15,662 nt of DNA from JBDHRG01 sp039807445 (GCA_039807445.1 JBDHRG010000087.1:1-15662), one strand, 5' to 3'. Shown: positions 7,326 to 14,643, counted from the first letter of the stretch. Translations and numbers: made by a program. The notes: a model not told the origin generated them from the sequence alone.

Positions 7326-7410
7326 GTGAAGCGTGAAGCGTGAAGCGTGAAGCGTGAGAACGCGGTGGGAGATAGATATCCCTCACGTCTCACGCTTCAC
7401 GTCTCACGCG
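7326..7410. repeat. GTGAAGC tandem repeat with an inverted counterpart
   Basis: Four perfect 7-base copies of GTGAAGC run from 7326 to 7353, followed by a degenerate GTGAGAA. After about 25 bases of unrelated sequence, the opposite-strand version appears as CTCACGTCTCACGCTTCACGTCTCACG (7382-7408). GTGAAGCGTGAG (7347-7358) pairs perfectly with CTCACGCTTCAC (7389-7400), giving a strong cruciform or RNA stem with a 30-base loop. It begins four bases after the dehydrogenase stop and ends just before the DUF779 ribosome site. It could reduce read-through or stabilise the upstream mRNA. It resembles short dispersed intergenic palindromes. Confidence 0.85.
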
Positions 7411-7427
7411 CATCCGAGGTGCGCACG

Positions 7428-7796
7428 ATGACCACCCCCCGCGTTCTCGCCACCGAGTCCGCGCTGGCGCTGATCGAGCGCCTGAAGGCGCAGCACGGCG
7501 CGCTGATGTTCCACCAGTCGGGTGGCTGCTGCGACGGTAGCGCGCCGATGTGCTACCCGCTCGGCGAGTTCCGCATCGGTGGCTCCGACGTGAAGCTCGG
7601 CGCGATCGGCGGCTGCCCCTTCTACATGAGCGCGGCGCAGTTCGAGTACTGGCAGCACACCCAGCTGATCATCGACGTAGTGCCCGGGCGCGGCGGCATG
7701 TTCTCGCTCGAGGGGCCCGAGGGGCTGCGCTTCCTGACGCGCTCGCGGCTGTTCGACGACGCCGAGCTGGAAACGCTGGCGCCGCTCGACCCGTAG
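7428..7796 (+). CDS. DUF779 family protein
   Basis: The 122-residue cytoplasmic protein matches the DUF779 pattern (Pfam PF05610): HQSGGCCDGSAPMCY at 29-43 and GGCPFYMSAAQFEYWQHTQLIIDV at 61-84. Four cysteines (C34, C35, C42, C63) and His29 cluster in the conserved parts and could bind a metal or act in thiol/aldehyde chemistry; this is inference. The family's function is not established, but it is repeatedly found next to acetaldehyde/aldehyde dehydrogenase genes. ATG at 7428 is supported by GAGGTG 7 bases upstream. The frame is open back to 7347, but that stretch is the repeat. It sits between the dehydrogenase and the ethanolamine permease, pointing to an auxiliary role in acetaldehyde oxidation. 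Confidence 0.88.
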   Translation: MTTPRVLATESALALIERLKAQHGALMFHQSGGCCDGSAPMCYPLGEFRIGGSDVKLGAIGGCPFYMSAAQFEYWQHTQLIIDVVPGRGGMFSLEGPEGLRFLTRSRLFDDAELETLAPLDP

Positions 7797-7858
7797 GCGC
7801 CGCACGCCGCGCCGCCCGACGGTGCGGGGCTTTCCCAGGGGCGCGAGCTCGCCGGGAC

Positions 7859-7879
7859 GGGAGGGCATCCTGCCCTCCC
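7859..7879 (+). terminator. strong hairpin downstream of the DUF779 gene
   Basis: GGGAGGGCA (7859-7867) pairs perfectly with TGCCCTCCC (7871-7879) around a TCC loop, 62 bases after the DUF779 stop. No T run follows. It may be a weak terminator or a processing/stability element separating the dehydrogenase-DUF779 transcript from the permease-eutBC part. Confidence 0.45.
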
Positions 7880-8050
7880 TGCGCCTCTGCCCGACGATGC
7901 GCCTTCCTCCGTCATGACACGGAGACATCCGCACCCCTTTCGACTGCCGCCGCGCGATCCGCGGCTACATTCGACGGGGAGGAGAAGCGTTCGCCGGATG
8001 ATGACAATAAAAATGACGGGGCCGAATTGTTTCATTGAAAAACATCGATC

Positions 8051-8092
8051 TGCCCACCCGCCACGCGTCATGCGCGACACGCGAGGTGGGCA
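8051..8092 (+). promoter_or_regulatory. stem-loop in the permease leader
   Basis: TGCCCACC (8051-8058) pairs with GGTGGGCA (8085-8092). Inside it CGCGT (8064-8068) pairs with ACGCG (8079-8083), with an asymmetric internal loop. The structure ends 12 bases before the GAGGAG ribosome site of the permease. It could act in the leader RNA or as a protein-binding palindrome. It does not match a riboswitch class I know. Confidence 0.35.
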
Positions 8093-8120
8093 CCCGAACG
8101 AGGAACGAGGAGAAACCGTC

Positions 8121-9554
8121 ATGCAAGAGCAGCACGGACAACACGTGGGTGCCGTGAGCCACCACGAACTGAAACAGACCCTGAGCACGCTGCAGCTCTG
8201 GGGCATCGCCGTCGGCCTGGTGATCTCGGGCGAGTACTTCGGCTGGAGCTACGGCTGGGCCAGCGCCGGCACGCTGGGCTTCCTGGTGACCGCGGTGTTC
8301 ATCGCCGCGATGTACACCACCTTCATCTTCAGCTTCACCGAGCTGACCACTTCGATCCCGCACGCCGGCGGCCCCTTCGCCTATGCTCGCCACGCCTTCG
8401 GGCCAACCGGCGGCTACCTGGCCGGGGCGGCGACGCTGGTCGAGTTCGTGTTCGCGCCGCCGGCGATCTCGCTCGCGATCGGCGCCTACCTGAACGTGCA
8501 GTTCCCCGAGCTCAGTCCCAAGTACGCGGCCTTCGGTGCCTACCTGGTGTTCATGGGGCTGAACATCGTCGGCGTGCAGCTCGCCGCGACCTTCGAGCTG
8601 TTCGTGACGCTGCTGGCGATCTTCGAGCTGCTGGTGTTCATGGGCGTGGTCGCGCCGGGCTTCTCCTGGGCCAACTTCACCGCCCACGGCTGGGCCGGCC
8701 AGGACAGCTTCGGCCCCGAAGCGGTTACGGGCATCTTCGCGGCGATCCCGTTCGCGATCTGGTTCTTCCTCGCGATCGAGGGCGTGGCGATGGCGGCCGA
8801 GGAGGCCAAGGACCCGAAGCGCTCGATCCCGATCGCCTACATCACCGGCATCGTGACGCTGGTGGTGCTGGCGATCGGAGTGATGGTGTTCGCCGGCGGC
8901 ACCGGTGACTGGCGCACGCTCGCCAACATCAACGACCCGCTGCCGCAGGCGATGAAGATGATCGTCGGTGACAGCAGCGGCTGGCTGCACATGCTGGTGT
9001 GGCTCGGTCTGTTCGGCCTGGTCGCCTCGTTCCACGGCATCATCCTCGGCTATTCGCGGCAGATCTTCGCGCTGGCGCGCGCCGGCTACCTGCCGCGCGG
9101 GCTGGCCAAGGTGCACCCGCGCTTCAAGACGCCGCACCGTGCGATCCTCGCCGGCGGCGTGGTGGGCATCGCCGCGATCTACAGCGACGAGCTGATCACG
9201 CTCGGCGGGCAGACGCTGACCGCGAACATCGTCACGATGTCGGTGTTCGGCGCGCTGCTGATGTACATCATCAGCATGCTCAGCCTGTTCAAGCTGCGCC
9301 GCAGCGAGCCCGACATGGAGCGCTCGTTCCGCGCACCGTTCTACCCCTGGTTCCCGGGCTTCGCGCTGTTCGGCGCGCTGGTCGCGCTGGCGACGATGAT
9401 CTGGTTCAACGCCTTGGTGGCGCTGGTCTTCGTCGGCCTGCTGGTGCTCGGCTACGTCTACTTCCGTGCCACCGTGCACCAGCGCGAAGTCGCGCCGCTC
9501 GACACCATGATCGAGTCCGAAGCCGAGCTGAAGGCCGAAGGCCTGGGTACCTGA
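8121..9554 (+). CDS. eat: ethanolamine permease (APC superfamily)
   Basis: The 477-residue inner-membrane transporter has about 12 hydrophobic helices. Family features include the first helix LWGIAVGLVISGEYFGWSYGW (the unwound substrate-binding region is G-x-x-x-G like), FTELTTSIPHAGGPFAYARHAFGPTGGYLAGAATLVEF, and IEGVAMAAEEAKDPKRSIPIAY, all typical of the ethanolamine permease branch of the amino acid/polyamine family. The identity is strengthened by eutB starting 15 bases downstream. ATG at 8121 has a clear GAGGAG ribosome site and places the hydrophilic tail MQEQHGQHVGAVSHHELKQ before helix 1. It imports ethanolamine, derived for example from phosphatidylethanolamine, for cleavage by EutBC. 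The 324-base gap upstream suggests its own regulatory input. Confidence 0.93.
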   Translation: MQEQHGQHVGAVSHHELKQTLSTLQLWGIAVGLVISGEYFGWSYGWASAGTLGFLVTAVFIAAMYTTFIFSFTELTTSIPHAGGPFAYARHAFGPTGGYLAGAATLVEFVFAPPAISLAIGAYLNVQFPELSPKYAAFGAYLVFMGLNIVGVQLAATFELFVTLLAIFELLVFMGVVAPGFSWANFTAHGWAGQDSFGPEAVTGIFAAIPFAIWFFLAIEGVAMAAEEAKDPKRSIPIAYITGIVTLVVLAIGVMVFAGGTGDWRTLANINDPLPQAMKMIVGDSSGWLHMLVWLGLFGLVASFHGIILGYSRQIFALARAGYLPRGLAKVHPRFKTPHRAILAGGVVGIAAIYSDELITLGGQTLTANIVTMSVFGALLMYIISMLSLFKLRRSEPDMERSFRAPFYPWFPGFALFGALVALATMIWFNALVALVFVGLLVLGYVYFRATVHQREVAPLDTMIESEAELKAEGLGT

Positions 9555-9569
9555 CGAGGAGGGCAGACC

Positions 9570-10958
9570 ATGGCTTACACGCATACCCTGGGCAGCCGCA
9601 CCTACCGCTTCGCCGATCTGAAGACGCTGATGGCCAGGGCCACGCCGGCGCGCTCGGGCGACTACCTGGCCGGGGTCGCCGCCGACAGCGACGAGGAGCG
9701 CGCGGTGGCACAGATGGCGCTGGCCGAGGTGCCGCTGAAGACCTTCCTCAACGAGGCGCTGATCCCCTACGAGCAGGACGAGGTCACGCGGCTGATCATC
9801 GACGGCCACGATGCCGGCGCCTTTGCACCGGTCAGTGGCCTGACGGTCGGCGATTTCCGCAACTGGCTGCTGAGCCACGCTGCCGACGAGGCGGCGCTGG
9901 CGCGGCTGGCGCCGGGGCTGACCCCCGAGATGGTCGCCGCGGTGTCGAAGATCATGCGCGTGCAGGACCTGATCCTGGTCGCGCGCAAGTGCCGCGTGGT
10001 GACGCGCTTCCGCAACACGATCGGCCTGCCCGGGCGGCTGTCGACGCGGCTGCAGCCCAACCACCCGACCGACGACCCGAGCGGCATCGCCGCCTCGCTG
10101 CTCGACGGTCTGCTGTACGGCAACGGCGACGCGGTGATCGGCATCAACCCGGCCACCGACAGCGTGCCGGCGGTGTGCACGCTGCTCGAGATGCTCGACG
10201 CGGTGATCCGTGAGTACCGCATCCCGACCCAGGCCTGCGTGCTGACCCACGTGACGACCTCGCTCGAGGCGATCAACCGCGGCGTCCCGGTCGACCTGGT
10301 GTTCCAGTCGATCGCCGGCACCGAGGCCGCCAACCGGAGCTTCGGCGTGGACCTGGCGCTGCTGGCCGAGGCGCACCAGGCGGCGCTCGCGCTCGGGCGC
10401 GGCGCGCTCGGCGACAACGTCATGTACTTCGAGACCGGCCAGGGCAGCGCGCTGTCGGCCAACGCCCACCACGGGCTGGACCAGCAGACCTGCGAGGCGC
10501 GCGCCTACGCCGTCGCGCGCCGGTTCCGACCGCTGCTGGTCAACACCGTGGTCGGTTTCATCGGCCCCGAGTACCTATACGACGGCAAGCAGATCATCCG
10601 CGCCGGGCTCGAGGACCACTTCTGCGCCAAGCTGCTCGGCCTGCCGATGGGCTGCGACGTCTGCTACACCAACCACGCCGAGGCCGACCAGGACGACATG
10701 GACATGCTGCTGACGCTGCTCGGCACCGCCGGCTGCACCTTCGTCATGGGCATCCCCGGCTCGGACGACGTGATGCTGAACTACCAGACCACCTCGTTCC
10801 ACGACGCGCTGTACGTGCGCGAGGTGCTGGGGCTGCGCCCGGCGCCCGAGTTCGAGGACTGGCTGCTGCGCATGGGCATCTTCGACAACGGCGACAAGCT
10901 GCGTCCGCGCGAGGCGCTGCCGGCCTCGTTCCGCGCCGCGCTCGCGCGCATCGCCTGA
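9570..10958 (+). CDS. eutB: ethanolamine ammonia-lyase large subunit
   Basis: The 462-residue catalytic TIM-barrel subunit of adenosylcobalamin-dependent ethanolamine ammonia-lyase (E. coli EutB is about 453) converts ethanolamine to acetaldehyde and ammonia. Diagnostic stretches are NTIGLPGRLSTRLQPNHPTDDPSGIAASLLDGLLYGNGDAVIGINPATDS and YFETGQGSALSANAHHG. Substrate-contacting residues known from E. coli are present: Arg160, Gln162 and Asn193 at the same numbers, and Glu288 and Asp363 (E. coli E287, D362) shifted by one. The start has GAGGAGG 7-13 bases upstream. It is followed by eutC after 15 bases. No eutA reactivase, eutR or carboxysome-like shell genes lie in the window, so this is the short, microcompartment-free form also seen in pseudomonads. 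Confidence 0.97.
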   Translation: MAYTHTLGSRTYRFADLKTLMARATPARSGDYLAGVAADSDEERAVAQMALAEVPLKTFLNEALIPYEQDEVTRLIIDGHDAGAFAPVSGLTVGDFRNWLLSHAADEAALARLAPGLTPEMVAAVSKIMRVQDLILVARKCRVVTRFRNTIGLPGRLSTRLQPNHPTDDPSGIAASLLDGLLYGNGDAVIGINPATDSVPAVCTLLEMLDAVIREYRIPTQACVLTHVTTSLEAINRGVPVDLVFQSIAGTEAANRSFGVDLALLAEAHQAALALGRGALGDNVMYFETGQGSALSANAHHGLDQQTCEARAYAVARRFRPLLVNTVVGFIGPEYLYDGKQIIRAGLEDHFCAKLLGLPMGCDVCYTNHAEADQDDMDMLLTLLGTAGCTFVMGIPGSDDVMLNYQTTSFHDALYVREVLGLRPAPEFEDWLLRMGIFDNGDKLRPREALPASFRAALARIA

Positions 10959-10973
10959 AGGCAGGAGGCAACC

Positions 10974-11786
10974 ATGGACAAGCTGGTGATCGCCAACCCC
11001 TGGGAAGGCCTGCGCCGCTTCACCCGGGCGCGCATCGCGCTCGGGCGCGCCGGCGTCAGCCTGCCGACGCAGCCGCTGCTCGAGTTCCAGCTCGCGCACG
11101 CCCGCGCGCGCGATGCGGTGCACCTGCCGCTGGACCGGCAGGGGCTGTGTGCGCACCTGGAAGCGGCGGGCTGGCCGGTGGTCGAGCTGCACAGCGCCGC
11201 CGCCGACCGCGGTGAATACCTCAAGCGCCCCGACCTCGGCCGGCGGCTGGACCCGGCCTCGCGCGAGCGGCTCGCCGCGCTCGCCGAGGCCGGGATGCGC
11301 GGCTTCGATCTCGCCTTCGTCGTCGCCGACGGCCTGTCGGCCTTCGCCGTCAACCAGCACACGCCGGCGATGCTCGAGGCGGTCCGGCCGAAGCTGGCCG
11401 AGGCCGGCTGGCACGTCGCGCCGGTGACGCTGGTCGAGCAGGGGCGGGTCGCGGTCGGCGACGAGATCGGCGAGCTGCTCGGCGCCGAGATCGTCGTGGT
11501 GCTGATCGGTGAGCGCCCGGGGCTGAGCTCGCCCGACAGCCTCGGGCTGTACCTGAGCCATGGCCCGCGCGTCGGGCTGACCGACGCCGACCGCAACTGC
11601 ATCTCCAACGTCCGCCCCGAGGGCCAGGCTTTCGCCACCGCCGCGCACCGGCTGTGGTACCTGCTGCGCGAGGCGCGCCGGCGCAAGCTGTCGGGCGTCG
11701 AGCTCAAGGACGAGGCCGAGATCCCGCTGCTGGCCGCGCAGGCGTCTGCGGCGCGCGGCAACTTCCTGGTCGGCGGCAGCGCGTGA
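10974..11786 (+). CDS. eutC: ethanolamine ammonia-lyase small subunit
   Basis: The 270-residue subunit (E. coli about 295, with the difference mainly at the N-terminus) binds the cobalamin cofactor together with EutB in an (alpha2beta2)3 enzyme. Typical motifs are FTRARIALGRAG.S(L)PT near the start, DLAFVVADGLSAFAVNQH in the middle, LIGERPGLSSPDSLGLYLSHGPR, and D-x-DRNCISNVRPEGQAF.TAA near the end. ATG at 10974 follows GCAGGAGGC. The 15-base gap from eutB and the matching ribosome sites imply co-expression of the subunits. A short hairpin begins at the base after the stop codon. No second B12-related gene is adjacent, so the cofactor must come from elsewhere. Confidence 0.96.
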   Translation: MDKLVIANPWEGLRRFTRARIALGRAGVSLPTQPLLEFQLAHARARDAVHLPLDRQGLCAHLEAAGWPVVELHSAAADRGEYLKRPDLGRRLDPASRERLAALAEAGMRGFDLAFVVADGLSAFAVNQHTPAMLEAVRPKLAEAGWHVAPVTLVEQGRVAVGDEIGELLGAEIVVVLIGERPGLSSPDSLGLYLSHGPRVGLTDADRNCISNVRPEGQAFATAAHRLWYLLREARRRKLSGVELKDEAEIPLLAAQASAARGNFLVGGSA

Positions 11787-11805
11787 CGGTCGCTGATCGC
11801 GACCG
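11787..11805 (+). terminator. hairpin immediately after eutC
   Basis: CGGTCGC (11787-11793) pairs perfectly with GCGACCG (11799-11805) around TGATC, directly after the TGA of eutC. There is no T run. Its position at the end of the ethanolamine genes makes a termination or 3'-end role plausible. Confidence 0.4.
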
Positions 11806-11869
11806 GTGCAGAGTCGGGCGGGACGTACAGCGCCACGCCGCATCGGTCACAGCGATACGAACGTCACTC

Positions 11870-11906
11870 TTGCAATAAGGTCTACTGACATGTAGATCTT
11901 ATTGCA
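11870..11906. promoter_or_regulatory. chrB operator palindrome overlapping promoter and start codon
   Basis: TGCAATAAGGTCTAC (11871-11885) and GTAGATCTTATTGCA (11892-11906) are inverted copies with one mismatch in 15, separated by TGACAT. The palindrome contains a candidate -35 TTGCAA (11870-11875), a 17-base spacer and a -10 TAGATC (11893-11898). This places the transcript start at about 11905-11906, the first base of the chrB ATG. A repressor bound here would block the promoter completely. ChrB itself, a known chromate-responsive regulator, is the obvious candidate. Confidence 0.75.
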
Positions 11907-12859
11907 TGAAAACTGATGCATCGTGCTGGCTGGTACTCGTCACCAGCCTGCCCACGGCGAACGCCACCGAGCGCATGCGCCTGTGGCGGGCGCTGAAGGG
12001 GCTCGGCTGCGGCGTGCTGCGCGACGGGGTGTACCTGCTGCCGGCGCGCGACGCGCTGGAAACCGCGTTCCGCGAGCTGATGGCGGCGACGCGCACCGCC
12101 GGCGGCAGCGCGGCCTTGTTGCGCGTGCTCGCCGAAGACGCGGCCCAGGCGGCGGAGTTCGTCGGGCTGTTCAACCGCACGGCGGAGTTCGCGGCGCTGG
12201 TCGACGAGCTGGGGCGCGCTCGCTCGGAGGTACCCTCGCTCGCGCCCGCCGACGTGCGGCGGCGGCTGCGCGGCCTCGGTCGCGCGCTCGATGCGCTGGC
12301 CGCGACCGATTTCTTCCCGGGCGAGCCGCAGGCGCAGGCCCGCGCGCTGCTCGACGTGCTGCAGGCCGAGGCGACGGCGCGGCTGAGCCCCGGTGAGCCG
12401 CAGGCGATGGCGGGTCAGCCGCTGCGCCGCGACCGTGCCGACTACCAGGGGCGGGTCTGGGCCACGCGCGCGCGCCCCTGGGTCGATCGGCTGGCGAGCG
12501 CCTGGCTGATCCGCCGCCACATCGATCCCGATGCACGCTTCGTCTGGCTCGAGCGTCCCGAAGACGTGCCCGCCGGCGCGCTCGGCTTCGATTTCGACGG
12601 CGCCGAATTCAGCCACCTCGGCGCGCGCGTGACCTTCGAGACGCTGCTGGCGAGCTTCGGGCTCGAGGGCGACGCGGCGCTCGCGCGCATCGGCGCCGTG
12701 GTGCACTGCCTCGACGTCGGCGGCGTGCCGGTCGCCGAGGCGCCGGGGGTCGAAGCGCTGCTCGCCGGCGCCCGTGCCCGCTGTGCCGACGACGACGCGT
12801 TGCTCGATGTCGCCGGCCGGATCTTCGGAGACTTGTATCTGGCCTGGCGCCAGGGCTGA
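11906..12859 (+). CDS. chrB: chromate resistance regulator ChrB
   Basis: The 317-residue protein has the normal length for full ChrB. The N-terminal ChrB domain (about 5-110) shows WLVLVTSLPTANATERMRLWRALKGLGCGVLRDGVYLLP. The C-terminal ChrB domain (about 180-315) shows GRVWATRARPWVDRLASAWLIRRHIDPDARFVWL and FDFDGAEFSHLGARVTFETL. Studied ChrB proteins are chromate-sensing regulators of chr operons. The ATG at 11906 is the only sensible start, because the conserved WL..TSLPT motif begins 8 codons later, yet no Shine-Dalgarno sequence precedes it: the sequence upstream is the right arm of a palindrome. A leaderless transcript is therefore likely. The 45-base gap to chrA, the same strand and the absence of a terminator suggest one operon with chrA and the genes beyond. 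Autoregulation through the palindrome is inferred. Confidence 0.93.
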   Translation: MKTDASCWLVLVTSLPTANATERMRLWRALKGLGCGVLRDGVYLLPARDALETAFRELMAATRTAGGSAALLRVLAEDAAQAAEFVGLFNRTAEFAALVDELGRARSEVPSLAPADVRRRLRGLGRALDALAATDFFPGEPQAQARALLDVLQAEATARLSPGEPQAMAGQPLRRDRADYQGRVWATRARPWVDRLASAWLIRRHIDPDARFVWLERPEDVPAGALGFDFDGAEFSHLGARVTFETLLASFGLEGDAALARIGAVVHCLDVGGVPVAEAPGVEALLAGARARCADDDALLDVAGRIFGDLYLAWRQG

Positions 12860-12904
12860 GGGAAGCCCTCGACGTTTCGCGCCCCGCAGGAGAACTCTCG
12901 CACC

Positions 12905-14293
12905 GTGAACGCCGCCATGCCCGAGCCAACCGACCCGACGCCCGCGGATGATCCGCCGGCCGCACCACCCGATACGCCGCCGTCGGTCGGCTTCGGCGAG
13001 GCGCTGCGCTACTGGCTGAAGCTCGGCTTCATCAGCTTCGGCGGTCCCGCGGGGCAGATCGCGATCATGCACCAGGAACTGGTCGAGCGCCGGCGCTGGA
13101 TCTCCGAGCACCGCTTCCTGCATGCGCTGAACTACTGCATGCTGCTGCCCGGCCCCGAGGCGCAGCAACTGGCGACCTATATCGGCTGGCTGATGCACGG
13201 CGTCAAGGGCGGTATCGCTGCGGGCGGGCTGTTCGTGCTGCCCTCGGTGTTCATCCTGATCGCGCTGTCGTGGATCTACCTGGCCTTCGGCCACCTGCCG
13301 GCGGTGGCCGGCGTGTTGTACGGCATCAAGCCGGCGGTGACGGCGATCGTGCTGTTCGCGGCGTACCGCATCGGCTCGCGCGCGCTGAAGAACGGCCTGC
13401 TGTGGGGCATCGCCGCAGCGGCCTTGCTCGCGATCGCCGCCTTCGAGGTGCCGTTCCCGGCGATCGTGCTCGGCGCGGCGCTCGCCGGCGCGCTCGGCGG
13501 TCGGCTGCGACCGGCCTTGTTCAAGGTCGGCGGCGGTCACGGCGGCGCCGAAAAATCCTACGGCGCGGCGCTGCTCGACGACCACACGCCGGTGCCCGAG
13601 CACGCGCGTTTCCGTCCCGCGCGCCTGCTCGCTTTCGGCCTGGTCGGCGGGCTGCTGTGGCTGGGGGTGCTCGGCGCATTGGCCGCGGCTTTCGGTTGGC
13701 AGGGCACGCCGACTTCGATGGGCTGGTTCTTCAGCAAGGCGGCGCTGCTGACCTTCGGCGGCGCCTACGCGGTGCTGCCGTATGTTTACCAGGGCGCGGT
13801 CGAGCACTACCAGTGGCTGTCGGCGGGGCAGATGATCGACGGGCTGGCGCTCGGCGAGACCACGCCGGGGCCGCTGATCATGGTCGTGGCTTTCGTCGGC
13901 TTCGTCGGCGCCTGGACCAAGGCGGTGTTCGGCCCCGAGTCGCTGGCGCTGGCCGGCTGTCTCGGCGCGCTGGTCGCGACCTTCTTCACCTTCCTGCCCT
14001 CGTTCGTGTTCATCCTGGTCGGCGGGCCGGCGGTCGAGGCCACCCGCGGCGAGCTCAGGTTCACCGCGCCGCTGACCGGCATCACCGCCGCGGTGGTCGG
14101 CGTGATCGTCAACCTGGCGCTGTTCTTCGCCTACCACGTGCTGTGGCCGCAGGGTTTCGGCGGCGTCTTCGACTGGCCCTCGGCGCTGATCGGCCTGGCC
14201 GCGGTCGTGGCGCTGTTCCGCTACCAGCTCGGCGTGATCCCGCTGATCGGTGCTGCGGGCGCGCTGGGCCTGCTGGTGTCTTTGCTCGTCTGA
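12905..14293 (+). CDS. chrA: chromate efflux transporter ChrA
   Basis: The 462-residue protein is a long-chain CHR-family member with two homologous halves, expected to pump chromate out of the cell. The first half (about 30-215) carries KLGFISFGGPAGQIAIMHQELVERRRWI and LLPGPEAQQLATYIGWLMHG. The second (about 240-460) carries SKAALLTFGGAYAVLPYV and ALGETTPGPLIMVVAFVGFVGAW. About ten or more hydrophobic segments are visible. The first 27 residues are a Pro/Asp/Ala-rich cytoplasmic tail. GTG at 12905 is 12 bases from AGGAG (12888-12892); ATG at 12917 is an alternative but is 24 bases away. A hydrophilic insert (about 207-235, GGGHGGAEKSYGAALLDDHTP) separates the halves. It follows chrB in the same direction, and a rhodanese gene starts 16 bases later. 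Confidence 0.95.
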   Translation: MNAAMPEPTDPTPADDPPAAPPDTPPSVGFGEALRYWLKLGFISFGGPAGQIAIMHQELVERRRWISEHRFLHALNYCMLLPGPEAQQLATYIGWLMHGVKGGIAAGGLFVLPSVFILIALSWIYLAFGHLPAVAGVLYGIKPAVTAIVLFAAYRIGSRALKNGLLWGIAAAALLAIAAFEVPFPAIVLGAALAGALGGRLRPALFKVGGGHGGAEKSYGAALLDDHTPVPEHARFRPARLLAFGLVGGLLWLGVLGALAAAFGWQGTPTSMGWFFSKAALLTFGGAYAVLPYVYQGAVEHYQWLSAGQMIDGLALGETTPGPLIMVVAFVGFVGAWTKAVFGPESLALAGCLGALVATFFTFLPSFVFILVGGPAVEATRGELRFTAPLTGITAAVVGVIVNLALFFAYHVLWPQGFGGVFDWPSALIGLAAVVALFRYQLGVIPLIGAAGALGLLVSLLV

Positions 14294-14309
14294 ACAGGAG
14301 GAAACCGCC

Positions 14310-14636
14310 ATGTCGCTGAGCGTGTCGCCCACCGAGCTGAGCGCGCTGCTCGCCACCGACCCCGCGCCGCTGCTGTTCGACGTGCGCCGCCGCGCCGCGC
14401 TCGCCGAAGACGATGTCCTCATCGCCGGCGCTGCCTGGCGCGATCCCGAGGCCGTCGAGCGCTGGAGCGCCGAGCTGCCGCCCGGAGCGACGGTCGTGGT
14501 CTATTGCGTGCACGGCCACGCGGTCAGCCAGCGCGTCAACGTGTGCCTGCTCGGTCTGGGGTTCGACGCCCGCTATCTCGAAGGCGGCATCGCCGCCTGG
14601 AAGGACGCCGGCGGCGCGCTCGCCCCCAAGCCCTGA
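14310..14636 (+). CDS. single-domain rhodanese in the chromate cluster (ChrE-like)
   Basis: The 108-residue protein is one rhodanese domain: LLFDVRRRAA (strand plus Asp24-Arg26) near the start, the active-site loop CVHGHAV with Cys66, and the C-terminal YLEGGIAAWKDAGG. Such enzymes move sulfane sulfur to thiols or cyanide. The active-site loop with His68 and His70 is unusual compared with the common CxxGxR loop, so the substrate may differ. A rhodanese called ChrE occurs in the Cupriavidus metallidurans chromate cluster and has been proposed to act on chromium-glutathione species. Assignment to that group is by context. The start follows AGGAGGAAA, 16 bases after chrA. The TGA is 8 bases from the GTG of the transporter gene. 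No signal peptide is visible. Confidence 0.88.
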   Translation: MSLSVSPTELSALLATDPAPLLFDVRRRAALAEDDVLIAGAAWRDPEAVERWSAELPPGATVVVYCVHGHAVSQRVNVCLLGLGFDARYLEGGIAAWKDAGGALAPKP

Positions 14637-14643
14637 TGCCGCC

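Larger units (their letters stand above)
7797..8120 (+). promoter_or_regulatory. 324-base leader/intergenic region before the ethanolamine permease
   Basis: No gene is supported here; the permease frame is open back to 7914, but that extension is Arg/Pro-rich with no ribosome site. Structures present are a hairpin at 7859-7879, an inverted repeat CTCCGT-catgac-ACGGAG (7907-7924), an AT-rich patch at 8001-8044 containing ATGACA (8001-8006, 5/6 match to a -35) and TGTTT-N7-AAACA (8028-8044), and a large stem at 8051-8092 just before the ribosome site. A second promoter for permease-eutBC is likely given the length, but I cannot fix its -10. No cobalamin riboswitch B12 box was seen. Confidence 0.45.

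Noticed and set aside
7326..7360. Short CRISPR-like array
   Set aside because: The units are 7-base head-to-tail repeats without spacers.
7976..7998. GG-N10-GC (7981-7994) as a second sigma-54 promoter before the permease
   Set aside because: The surrounding bases (AGGAGA and TCGCC) do not fit TGGCAC and TTGC, so the spacing alone is expected by chance.
7797..8120. Cobalamin riboswitch before the B12-dependent ammonia-lyase genes
   Set aside because: I could not find a B12 box or the conserved junction motifs; the hairpins present do not resemble the class.
7914..8120. Upstream starts (from 7914) for the permease
   Set aside because: The extension is Arg/Pro-rich and has no ribosome site, while ATG 8121 has GAGGAG at ideal spacing.
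7965..10472. An 835-codon minus-strand open frame opposite the permease and eutB
   Set aside because: The permease and EutB are certain from motifs. The antisense product is His/Arg/Gln-rich without any domain.
11882..14422. An 846-codon minus-strand open frame opposite chrB and chrA
   Set aside because: Its translation is low-complexity Arg/Gln/Ala/His-rich sequence, and it mirrors well-identified genes on the other strand. This is a typical antisense shadow in high-GC coding DNA.
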